Below, in pieces: positions 1-6,405 of a stretch of 7,416 nucleotides of DNA. This stretch comes from JANMZR01 sp031383555 (GTDB taxonomy: Bacteria; Bacteroidota; Bacteroidia; Cytophagales; Spirosomataceae). The notes under the pieces were generated by a model. It was not told where the DNA came from. It did not search any database and saw nothing but the letters and a program-made list of their open reading frames with translations. Within the stretch, counting starts at the first letter, position 1, and every line of letters begins with the position of its first letter. Position numbers and translations under genes: made by a program. Location: assembly GCA_031383555.1 (NCBI GenBank), contig JANMZR010000177.1, forward strand, positions 1-7,416, read 5' to 3'.

Positions 1-1
1 C

Positions 2-241
2 ATTCATCAATCGCTTACGTTGCTTCAAAAGCAATTAGAGAAGTTGGGTAGTTCATTGTTAGTGTTGTGTGGCAATCCAATCGAAATTTTTAAAAAGTTA
101 AATCCCAACGCGATATACGCCAATCATGATTATGAGCCAGCAGCAATCATTCGAGATAAAAGTGTGGCGGATGCAATGGTTAAATCAAAAATTGAATTTA
201 AAACATTTAAAGATCAGGTGATTTTTGAGAAAGAAGAAGTT
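2..241 (+). other. Photolyase-like segment of the chimeric frame (alpha/beta N-terminal domain)
   Basis: This segment matches, from memory, the second half of the N-terminal DNA-photolyase domain of Bacteroidota class I CPD photolyases, roughly residues 75-150 of a protein of about 430. The landmarks come in the expected order: a helix containing IHQ...LQKQLEKLG, the strand GSSLLV, a G-x-P-x-E-x-F turn, AIYANHDYEP, a conserved RD, and TFKDQVIFEK. In normal photolyases the next residues form a linker leading to a YTVFTPY-like motif and then the FAD-binding domain. Here that continuation is replaced by DUF1800 sequence. The canonical NHDYEPYA reads NHDYEPAA. The domain assignment is confident; where the rest of the gene lies is unknown. 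Confidence 0.8.
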
Positions 242-997
242 TCAAAATTTATATGTCGAAAATTTTATCGCTTTTTTGTAAATTATGATATTACAGACGA
301 AATAGAGCGAAACATAATATTGCCTTTGGCTGCTATTTTCAGAGCTAATAATTATGAAGTTCTCCCAGTTTTGAAAACATTATTTGGCAGTAAACACTTT
401 TTTGATAGTGAAAACATTGGTTCAATGATAAAAAGCCCAATTGATTTTTATGTAGGAATGATTAGAGAAATGGAGCCAGATTTCCCCCAAGAAACTAGAA
501 TATACTCCTATTTCATGGAAGATAGCCGTAAGTTATTATCTTATATGCAACAGCATTTACCAGACCCTCCAAATGTGGCAGGCTGGCCGGCCTATTACCA
601 AAGTCCTATTTATGGAAGGTCATGGATAAACTCAGAAACGCTGAAAATAAGAGCTTCTTTCACTCAATCATTTATCGATAAAAACGCTAAACAAAGGTAT
701 GTTAGCGTTGGGTTGGATTTAATAAAATATTCTTCAAAAATAGATGGCGTTTCAAACCCTGTTAAATTCATAGAAAATGTATTGAAATATACTATTTCCT
801 TGGAGCCTACCAAAGAGTATAAAACGTTTTTAAAAAAAATATTGCTATCAAATCAGGAAAACGACTATTATTGGACCGATGCATGGGAAGCACATAAATT
901 TAAACCCGATGATGAAAGTTTGAGAAATATTGTTGAAATAAGGTTATCACAATTTTATAAAAGTATTTTACAAATAGAAGAATATAATTTGCATTAG
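2..997 (+). CDS. Chimeric frame: photolyase N-terminal domain joined to DUF1800 C-terminal half (5' partial)
   Basis: The frame is open from the left edge, so the TTG at 20 is not a credible start and the true start lies upstream. Numbering that TTG as residue 1, residues 1-67 carry photolyase/cryptochrome hallmarks: GSSLLV (10-15), NHDYEP (35-40), RD (45-46) and TFKDQV (62-67). From about residue 68 the protein reads as DUF1800: IFEKEEVSKFICRK (68-81), HFFD (126-129), IKSP (137-140), PPNVAGWPAYYQ (183-194) and SWINSETL (201-208). It ends in a DUF1800-like tail with YYWT (283-286) and a terminal EYNLH. The photolyase FAD-binding helical domain and the first half of DUF1800 are both missing, so neither half should keep its usual activity. 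The DUF1501 gene 40 bp downstream is the usual DUF1800 neighbour, which makes the DUF1800 part the native one here. The cause, misassembly or true fusion, is unresolved. Confidence 0.8.
   Translation: MHQSLTLLQKQLEKLGSSLLVLCGNPIEIFKKLNPNAIYANHDYEPAAIIRDKSVADAMVKSKIEFKTFKDQVIFEKEEVSKFICRKFYRFFVNYDITDEIERNIILPLAAIFRANNYEVLPVLKTLFGSKHFFDSENIGSMIKSPIDFYVGMIREMEPDFPQETRIYSYFMEDSRKLLSYMQQHLPDPPNVAGWPAYYQSPIYGRSWINSETLKIRASFTQSFIDKNAKQRYVSVGLDLIKYSSKIDGVSNPVKFIENVLKYTISLEPTKEYKTFLKKILLSNQENDYYWTDAWEAHKFKPDDESLRNIVEIRLSQFYKSILQIEEYNLH
221..997 (+). other. DUF1800 C-terminal segment of the chimeric frame
   Basis: About 255 residues match the C-terminal half of DUF1800 proteins, whose function is unknown. 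The segment starts at the IFEKEEVSKFICRKFYRFF stretch. It includes the NNYEVLPVLKTLF helix, the HFFD and IKSP motifs, the family signature PPNVAGWP followed by an insert and SWINSETL, and the tail seen in Bacteroidota members. A complete Bacteroidota DUF1800 protein is usually about 450 residues or more, so the N-terminal part is absent. The intact C-terminus and the adjacent DUF1501 gene suggest that this end of the locus is undisturbed. Confidence 0.85.
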
Positions 998-1037
998 TTA
1001 TAGCAATTTGTTTTAAAAAGTAGAAATTGACTAAAGT

Positions 1038-2693
1038 ATGAATAGAAGAAGTTTCATATCCAAAACTGCCCTTGGCCTAGCGAGTCCGTTGGTATCCAAT
1101 GCTTATGGTGGTTCTGAGAAATTAAGTCATATTTTAAGTGCAGCTATTAATTCAGTTGAGTTGGCAAATGACCATGTGCTGGTGCTTATTCAACTCGCAG
1201 GTGGAAATGACGGCCTCAATACAATAATCCCATTAGAAACATTTGGTAATTTATGGGCCGCAAGAACAACAATTATTGTACCCGATGATAGATTTCTGGC
1301 ATCAAAAAAATCTAAATTTATTGCCTTTCACCCTGCTATTGAGGGAATTAGGAATCTGTTTGATGAAAATAAAGTTAGAATTGTAAATAGTGTTGGTTAC
1401 CCAAATCCAGATTTTTCACATTTTAAATCGACCGACATTTGGATGTCAGGTTCTAATTCAAATGAAACACTTTTAACTGGTTGGATGGGGCGATATTTAT
1501 CTTCTCAATACTCCAATTACCCAGGAAATTATCCCAATGAGGCCTTTCCTGACCCTCCTGCAATAGTTACAACTTCAGTTTTACCTTTATTATTACAAGG
1601 CCCTTCATCTAACTTTGGAGAAGTAGTAATAAATCCTTCGAATAATTACCAACTTTACGACAATAAGTTGCCATTTGTTTCATCTGGAAAAGCTGCAAAA
1701 GAGCTAGAATTTTTACGGCAATCCGGCAGTCTATCCAATCAATATTCTGGAAAAATCTTTGAAAGTGCAGCAAAAGTAACCCAGCAAAAGTCGTATCCTG
1801 ACACAAATATTGCCAGCCAATTAAAAAATATTTCCAAACTGGTGGCCAGCGGTGTAAAAACAAAAATATATATCGCTTCATTATCAGGTTTTGACACACA
1901 TGCCAACCAAGTTGACAGAGCAGAACCTTGGAAAGGTGTTCATGCCAATTTACTTAAAGAGCTGTCAGAGGCAATTGTCGCTTTTCAGGCTGATATGAAG
2001 TTTTTAGGTATTTCAAAAAGAGTAATTGGCGCTACCTTTTCCGAATTTGGCCGTAGGGTAGGAAGTAATGCAAGCCTTGGCTCTGACCATGGAGCAGCTG
2101 CACCAATGATTATTTTTGGAGATCAAGCACTTGGGGGTGTATTAGGTGATAACCCACGAATTGAGCAATATGCCAACCCAAATACAAATATTCCAATGCA
2201 GGTCGATTTTCGTTCGGTATTTGCCTCTTTGCTTAAAGACTGGTTTTGTGTAAACCAAAATATATTGGAAACGGTATTTATGAATAATTTTCAGTATCTC
2301 CCATTGGTTGCTAACCTCGACTGCCTTGGCATAACAAGTACCGAAGAAGTAGATGATAATCTCATTAATAGTTATAAACCCGACAACAATTCAAATACTC
2401 AAAAAATTCTATCATCAGAAACTACACTTAAAGACGCCAATCGGTTAAAATTGTATTCAAATCCATTTCATAACTCATTAAAACTAGAGTTTGAATCGCA
2501 TGGAGGCTATTGTATGCTGCATATTTTCGATTCTTTAGGCCGACAAATAGCTGTTATCAATGAAGGAATTTTCCCTCGAGGTTATTATAAAGCCACATTT
2601 GATGGTGAATTTTTACCAGACGGGCATTATCATGTACGCTTCCAAAATAAATCATTTCAAAAAGTACTTAACGTTATAAAGGCAAGTAAATAA
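1038..2693 (+). CDS. DUF1501 family protein with Tat-like signal and T9SS C-terminal sorting domain
   Basis: A DUF1501 protein, a family distantly related to the sulfatase/alkaline phosphatase fold; its substrate is unknown. Residues 1-24 form an export signal starting NRRSFIS, a twin-arginine-like motif, followed by a short weakly hydrophobic stretch and a possible cleavage after SNA (20-22). The family core spans about 45-430: AGGNDGLN (54-61), FSHFKSTDIWMSG (126-138), SGFDTHANQ (283-291), EFGRRVGSN (336-344) and GSDHGAAAP (348-356). The Asp and His residues in these motifs are probable metal ligands, by inference. After a polar linker (about 433-468), residues 470-551 look like a type A T9SS sorting domain: YSNPF, HIFDSLGRQ, LPDGHYHVRF and a final KVLNVIK. 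Delivery to the cell surface or medium is therefore expected. The ATG is chosen because it places the RR motif at residues 3-4. It is probably co-transcribed with the upstream DUF1800 frame. Confidence 0.9.
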   Translation: MNRRSFISKTALGLASPLVSNAYGGSEKLSHILSAAINSVELANDHVLVLIQLAGGNDGLNTIIPLETFGNLWAARTTIIVPDDRFLASKKSKFIAFHPAIEGIRNLFDENKVRIVNSVGYPNPDFSHFKSTDIWMSGSNSNETLLTGWMGRYLSSQYSNYPGNYPNEAFPDPPAIVTTSVLPLLLQGPSSNFGEVVINPSNNYQLYDNKLPFVSSGKAAKELEFLRQSGSLSNQYSGKIFESAAKVTQQKSYPDTNIASQLKNISKLVASGVKTKIYIASLSGFDTHANQVDRAEPWKGVHANLLKELSEAIVAFQADMKFLGISKRVIGATFSEFGRRVGSNASLGSDHGAAAPMIIFGDQALGGVLGDNPRIEQYANPNTNIPMQVDFRSVFASLLKDWFCVNQNILETVFMNNFQYLPLVANLDCLGITSTEEVDDNLINSYKPDNNSNTQKILSSETTLKDANRLKLYSNPFHNSLKLEFESHGGYCMLHIFDSLGRQIAVINEGIFPRGYYKATFDGEFLPDGHYHVRFQNKSFQKVLNVIKASK

Positions 2694-2715
2694 AGCTTTT
2701 ATATTTGAATTATTA

Positions 2716-4272
2716 ATGATAAGCCCCTCTCTTAAAATTCTGCTTTTTCTTTTATTTAGCTATTCATTATTCATAGTTTACAACCAATTTACCTTTTTTG
2801 CGCTTTCTTACGATGAGAGTTTATTCATTAATGCAGCCATTGGAAAAGACGAAGTAACCTTTATCTATAAGCATTGGCATGGCATTCCAATAATGGTAAT
2901 GGATTACATAGGTGCCTTAAAATCATGGCTTTACATACCTATTTTCAAATTATTTGGTGTAAATATTTATAGCATTAGAGTTCCGATGGTAATTTTAATG
3001 TATATCAATTTTTACCTAATTTATATAATCACACTTAAATACTTTGATAAACTAATAGCCATTGCCCTAGTTTTACTTCTATTTACAGATTTTACATTTA
3101 TTAATCTCCATAAAATTGACCATGGGCCTAATGCTTTAGAAACTTTTATAAAACTATTATGTATTTATTTTATTAATAAAAAACAAAAACCACTAAATAC
3201 TTTCTTAGTTTTCAGTTTACTTACAATCGGTATTTTCAATAAGTTAAATTTTATATGGTTTATTAATGCCCTATTTGGAGTCTATTTTATCAGCTCTTTA
3301 AAACAAAATTTGCAAATTGAAGGCAATATTTGGGGGCGTTTTTTCGAAAAAAAATTCGTTTTAAATTGTTTCTTGTATCTGTTTTTATTGATTCTTTTTA
3401 TTATAATTTTAAAAATTCAAAATATAAATCCGAGTACACCTTCGCAAATTAATGAAGTTATAACTCACTTCATTTACCAATTCAATCATTTGATTTTTGT
3501 TCTAATTAACTTAAGGTATGAGTATGTGCTTGGCTGGAATTCAGAATATCCTTTTACCTTTATTTTCGCAAAAATTACACTTCTTTCAATAATAATATTA
3601 AATATTTTCTGGTTATTCAAAAAACCAAAATATTTACAAAATACTCATAATCAATTATTTATACTTGTTTCATTATTAGCCATTCAACTTTTTCTAACAA
3701 AAGAAGCAACAAATATTTGGCATGATTTAATGCTTTATCCATTTATTCAACTGTTAATTATTAGTACGATTTTCATATTATGGGGCAAAAATTCAAATAA
3801 TACTAAAGTCATTTTTAGTAGCTTTATTGGAATTTGGTTGTGCTATAATATATTTACCTATTATAATTTTCAACAAAAAATAAATGAGAAATGCAATTAC
3901 TGGTTGTATGATCCAACCATAAATAAATTAATTGATTATACTCAAAATAGACCAGAAAAAACTATAATTTCATTGGGGGCTGGCATTCATTCTCAACTTT
4001 TGGTTTTAGATAAAAAAGATAAAAAATACATTGAATTAATTGCTAATAATTCCAACTCTGATTTTAATGGGATATTAGCATCTAATAAAATTATCAATTT
4101 TGAAAATGTATTAATAGTTGAAAATCTGAATTCAAACCTAGATATGAATAGAACACATTATATGGAATTGGAGAAGATAGTTAAAGCTAAAGGCTTATTT
4201 ATGAACGAAGTAACCACCATAAATGATGGATGCGAAAAGCCCCTTTACATTATTTTTAAAGCTTCAAAGTAA
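2716..4272 (+). CDS. Polytopic GT-C-like membrane glycosyltransferase (GT39/ArnT-like)
   Basis: A 518-residue inner-membrane protein with about 11-12 predicted hydrophobic segments (for example 7-28, 93-108, 113-131, 178-195, 214-234, 282-301, 312-327, 337-357, 365-383) and a soluble C-terminal part from about 385. The first extracytoplasmic loop carries SYDES (31-35); an acidic DE pair at this place is the catalytic-site signature of GT-C enzymes that use polyprenyl-phosphate sugars. GALKSWLYIPIFKLFG (66-81) followed by SIRVP (86-90) and DHGPNALET (135-143) resemble GT39 family members. The acceptor and sugar cannot be inferred. It starts 22 bp after the DUF1501 stop with no Shine-Dalgarno sequence, so co-transcription is likely. 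The gene is more A/T-rich than its neighbours, as expected for Ile/Leu/Phe-rich membrane proteins. The class is fairly certain, the exact family less so. Confidence 0.72.
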   Translation: MISPSLKILLFLLFSYSLFIVYNQFTFFALSYDESLFINAAIGKDEVTFIYKHWHGIPIMVMDYIGALKSWLYIPIFKLFGVNIYSIRVPMVILMYINFYLIYIITLKYFDKLIAIALVLLLFTDFTFINLHKIDHGPNALETFIKLLCIYFINKKQKPLNTFLVFSLLTIGIFNKLNFIWFINALFGVYFISSLKQNLQIEGNIWGRFFEKKFVLNCFLYLFLLILFIIILKIQNINPSTPSQINEVITHFIYQFNHLIFVLINLRYEYVLGWNSEYPFTFIFAKITLLSIIILNIFWLFKKPKYLQNTHNQLFILVSLLAIQLFLTKEATNIWHDLMLYPFIQLLIISTIFILWGKNSNNTKVIFSSFIGIWLCYNIFTYYNFQQKINEKCNYWLYDPTINKLIDYTQNRPEKTIISLGAGIHSQLLVLDKKDKKYIELIANNSNSDFNGILASNKIINFENVLIVENLNSNLDMNRTHYMELEKIVKAKGLFMNEVTTINDGCEKPLYIIFKASK

Positions 4273-4926
4273 CTAGATTAAAATTCGACCGTCTTCCATA
4301 ACTAACTTTCTATCAGCCATATTAGCTAAGTTTTGATTGTGAGTTACAATCACAAAAGTTTGGTTAAAGTCGTCACGAAGTTGAAAGAAAAGCTCATGCA
4401 ATTCATTTGCATTTTTACTATCCAGATTGCCGGAAGGTTCGTCTGCAAATACAATTTCGGGATCGTTCATTAAGGCTCTAGCAATAGCCACACGTTGTTG
4501 CTCACCACCAGATAGTTGTGAAGGGGTATTTGAAAATTTGCCATCCAATCCCAATTTTTTCAATAAAAAATCGGCTCTTAATTGAGCATCCTTTTCATTT
4601 ATTCCTTTTATATAAGCAGGCATGCAAACGTTTTCTATTGCAGTAAACTCTGCAAATAGATTATGGAATTGAAAAATAAAGCCTAGTTTTTGATTCCTAA
4701 AATTGGCTAATTCTTTTTCTGAAAGTTCGAAAACATTGTTTTCGTTAAGTATTACTTGGCCCGAATCTGGTTTATCTAAAGTACCAAGTATTTGCAAAAG
4801 TGTTGATTTACCTGCTCCTGAAGCCCCAACTATTGAAACAACCTCTCCTTTTTTAATAATAAGATCAATACCTTTTAGCACTTCTAAAGCACCATACTTT
4901 TTTTTGATATCTTTTGCGATTAGCAT
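4273..4926 (-). CDS. lolD: ABC transporter ATP-binding protein, LolD/MacB type
   Basis: A complete 217-residue ABC ATPase of the LolD/MacB/FtsE group, at the normal length for LolD. All nucleotide-binding motifs are intact: Walker A GASGAGKST (34-42), Q-loop Gln86 in FQFHNLF, signature LSGGEQQ (138-144), Walker B IVFADEP (158-164) with catalytic Glu163, D-loop SGNLD (165-169) and H-loop His196. LolD energises the LolCDE complex, which releases lipoproteins from the inner membrane towards the outer membrane. MacB-type relatives power other mechanotransmission exporters. No LolC/LolE-like permease is adjacent, so the partner must be encoded elsewhere and the Lol assignment rests on sequence type alone. 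The ATG at 4924-4926 gives the usual short N-terminus (MLIAKDIKKKYG) and follows an A-rich leader without Shine-Dalgarno. Its stop codon abuts the stop of the convergent glycosyltransferase. Confidence 0.85.
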   Translation of the reverse strand: MLIAKDIKKKYGALEVLKGIDLIIKKGEVVSIVGASGAGKSTLLQILGTLDKPDSGQVILNENNVFELSEKELANFRNQKLGFIFQFHNLFAEFTAIENVCMPAYIKGINEKDAQLRADFLLKKLGLDGKFSNTPSQLSGGEQQRVAIARALMNDPEIVFADEPSGNLDSKNANELHELFFQLRDDFNQTFVIVTHNQNLANMADRKLVMEDGRILI

Positions 4927-4968
4927 TTTTTGTTAATTAAATTTATTTTAATTACCCGTAATTGAAAT

Positions 4969-4976
4969 CAAATATA
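4969..4976 (-). promoter_or_regulatory. Candidate -7 box for the ABC ATPase gene
   Basis: On the minus strand the sequence reads TATATTTG, an exact match to the Bacteroidota sigma-ABfr -7 consensus TAnnTTTG. It lies 42 bp upstream of the start codon, which would give a leader of about 35 nt. No convincing -33 TTG/TTTG element is seen at the usual spacing; the nearest TTTTTG is only 11 bp upstream. Such octamers arise easily by chance in DNA this A/T-rich, so this is a candidate only. Confidence 0.4.
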
Positions 4977-5031
4977 GATTAAACTTTCAAAAATTACTAA
5001 AATAAATCAGTCATAAATGCATTCAATTGAT

Positions 5032-5039
5032 TATTTTTG
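5032..5039 (+). promoter_or_regulatory. Candidate -7 box for sucC
   Basis: TATTTTTG matches the Bacteroidota -7 consensus TAnnTTTG and ends 59 bp before the sucC start, giving a leader of roughly 50 nt. No clear -33 element is visible at the usual spacing. The position, in a divergent intergenic region where sucC needs its own promoter, supports it modestly. Confidence 0.4.
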
Positions 5040-5098
5040 TATAGCTTATCAAAATCATTTTCGAGTTTTATAATAATTAAATTTCCCAAAAAATAATA

Positions 5099-6298
5099 AT
5101 GAATATTCACGAATACCAAGGCAAAGAAATTATAAAAAGTTATGGTGTGCGCATACAGGAAGGCATAGTTGCTGATACTCCGGCGATGGCAGTAGAAGCG
5201 GCTCGACAGCTAACCGCACAAACAGGTACCAAATGGCATGTAATAAAAGCACAAATTCATGCTGGTGGCAGAGGTAAAGGTGGTGGTGTTAAGTTAGCAA
5301 AAAGTTTAGATGAAGTAAGAGAGAAATCGAAGCAAATACTTGGTATGCAGCTTATTACACACCAAACTGGACCTGAAGGTAAAAAAGTAAATAAAGTTTT
5401 AATAGCTGAAGACGTTTACTACCCAGGTGTATCGGAGCCAAAAGAATATTATGTTTCAATATTGCTTGACAGAGCCAAAGGTTGCAATGTTATAATGGCC
5501 TCAACTGAAGGTGGTATGGATATTGAAGAGGTAGCAGCCCATACCCCAGAAAAAATAATTAAAGAGTGGATATCACCTGCAGTAGGTTTGCAGCCATTTC
5601 AAGCAAGAAAAGTTGCATTTGCCTTAGGTTTAGAAGGTGAAGCTCATAAAGAAATGGTGAAATTTATTGGTGCACTTTACCGAGCTTATGTTGATACTGA
5701 TTCATCAATGTTTGAAATTAACCCAGTTCTAAAAACTTCTGATAATAAAATATTGGCAGTTGACGCTAAGGTAAATTTAGACGAAAATGCACTTTTCCGT
5801 CATAAAGAATTTGTGGCCTTAAGAGACATTACGGAGGAGGATCCGTTGGAAGTAGAAGCTGGTGAAAACGATTTGAATTATGTGAAATTGGATGGTAATG
5901 TTGGCTGCATGGTTAACGGAGCGGGTTTAGCGATGGCCACCATGGATATTATCAAGCTTTCAGGCGGTGAACCCGCCAACTTTCTTGATGTTGGGGGTGG
6001 GGCCAATGCAAAAACGGTAGAGGCTGGTTTCAGAATAATATTGAAAGACCCAAATGTGAAAGCAATTTTGATTAATATTTTTGGCGGAATTGTGCGTTGC
6101 GATAGAGTAGCCACTGGTGTCGTAGAGGCATACAAAAATATTGGTGAAATCAGGGTTCCAATTATAGTGAGACTTCAAGGTACAAACGCAGAAGAAGGTG
6201 CAAGAATAATCGATGAATCTGGCTTAAAAGTATACAGTGCAGTAGTGCTAAAAGATGCTGCTCAAAAAGTTACTGAAGTGCTTGCAAGTGTTGCTTAA
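5099..6298 (+). CDS. sucC: Succinyl-CoA ligase (ADP-forming), beta subunit
   Basis: The beta subunit of succinyl-CoA synthetase, the TCA-cycle enzyme that interconverts succinyl-CoA and succinate with substrate-level ATP/GTP formation, acting in the cytoplasm with the alpha subunit SucD. It is complete at 399 residues, close to the 388 of E. coli SucC. It begins MNIHEYQGKEI as the family does. The ATP-grasp domain has Lys50 (VIKAQIHAGGRGK, 48-60), MASTEGG (133-139) and the Mg-binding Asn208 in EINP and Asp222. The C-terminal CoA-ligase domain has LDGNVGCMVNGAGLAM (264-279), FLDVGGGA (295-302) and NIFGGIVRCD (326-335). No key residue appears to be missing. The start has no Shine-Dalgarno sequence; an A-rich leader ends in TAATAATG. 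sucD does not follow; a strong terminator does, so sucC looks monocistronic and its partner must lie elsewhere. Confidence 0.98.
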   Translation: MNIHEYQGKEIIKSYGVRIQEGIVADTPAMAVEAARQLTAQTGTKWHVIKAQIHAGGRGKGGGVKLAKSLDEVREKSKQILGMQLITHQTGPEGKKVNKVLIAEDVYYPGVSEPKEYYVSILLDRAKGCNVIMASTEGGMDIEEVAAHTPEKIIKEWISPAVGLQPFQARKVAFALGLEGEAHKEMVKFIGALYRAYVDTDSSMFEINPVLKTSDNKILAVDAKVNLDENALFRHKEFVALRDITEEDPLEVEAGENDLNYVKLDGNVGCMVNGAGLAMATMDIIKLSGGEPANFLDVGGGANAKTVEAGFRIILKDPNVKAILINIFGGIVRCDRVATGVVEAYKNIGEIRVPIIVRLQGTNAEEGARIIDESGLKVYSAVVLKDAAQKVTEVLASVA

Positions 6299-6311
6299 AA
6301 TAAAACTTATT

Positions 6312-6354
6312 ACTAAAAAAGAGGTGCTTTTATGGAAGGCATCTCTTTTTTAGT
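6312..6354 (+). terminator. Intrinsic terminator of sucC
   Basis: Positions 6312-6330 pair with 6336-6354 in a stem of about 19 bp with two G-U wobbles (G6324/T6342 and T6328/G6338) and a 5-nt loop (TATGG). The core is AAAAAAGAGGTGC pairing with GCATCTCTTTTTT, so the right arm ends in a T run and the left arm begins with an A run. It starts 14 bp after the sucC stop. The A/T symmetry means it could also terminate transcription arriving from the right, although no convergent gene is seen there. Confidence 0.9.
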
Positions 6355-6405
6355 TTATTATTACCCCTACTCCAATCCAAAACATTATTTAATAAATTGA
6401 TTTTT

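Noticed and set aside
20..22. TTG as the start codon of the first frame
   Set aside because: The frame is open to the left edge and the codons before it (IHQSLT) fit the photolyase helix, so the gene begins upstream of the window.
1609..1899. Antisense open frame of 96 codons inside the DUF1501 gene
   Set aside because: It lies wholly opposite a well-supported coding region, has no recognisable domain and is rich in residues expected from reverse reading of A/T-rich codons.
2700..2707. TATATTTG, a possible -7 box just before the glycosyltransferase start
   Set aside because: There is no -33 element, and the implied transcript would start almost at the ATG. With a 22-bp gap to the gene upstream, read-through is the simpler explanation.
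2665..4272. The DUF1501 protein and the glycosyltransferase both end in KASK
   Set aside because: Four common residues in A-rich codons; the surrounding DNA shows no longer repeat, so it is coincidence.
4703..4936. Plus-strand open frame of 77 codons opposite the ABC ATPase
   Set aside because: It is the complement of the conserved ATPase N-terminus including Walker A, and its Ser/Pro/Ile-rich product has no independent support.
4934..4954. Inverted repeat TAATTAAA / TTTAATTA upstream of the ABC ATPase gene
   Set aside because: It is only 8 bp per arm, entirely A/T, in a strongly A/T-rich intergenic region, so it is expected by chance; there is no basis to call it an operator.
4927..5098. 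The divergent intergenic region as a site for a small RNA or riboswitch
   Set aside because: Beyond the two candidate -7 boxes it is low-complexity A/T sequence with no stable hairpin or recognisable aptamer.
5878..6178. Two minus-strand open frames (5878-6135 and 5960-6178) opposite sucC
   Set aside because: Both lie inside the highly conserved CoA-ligase region of sucC and overlap each other; neither has a recognisable motif or start context.
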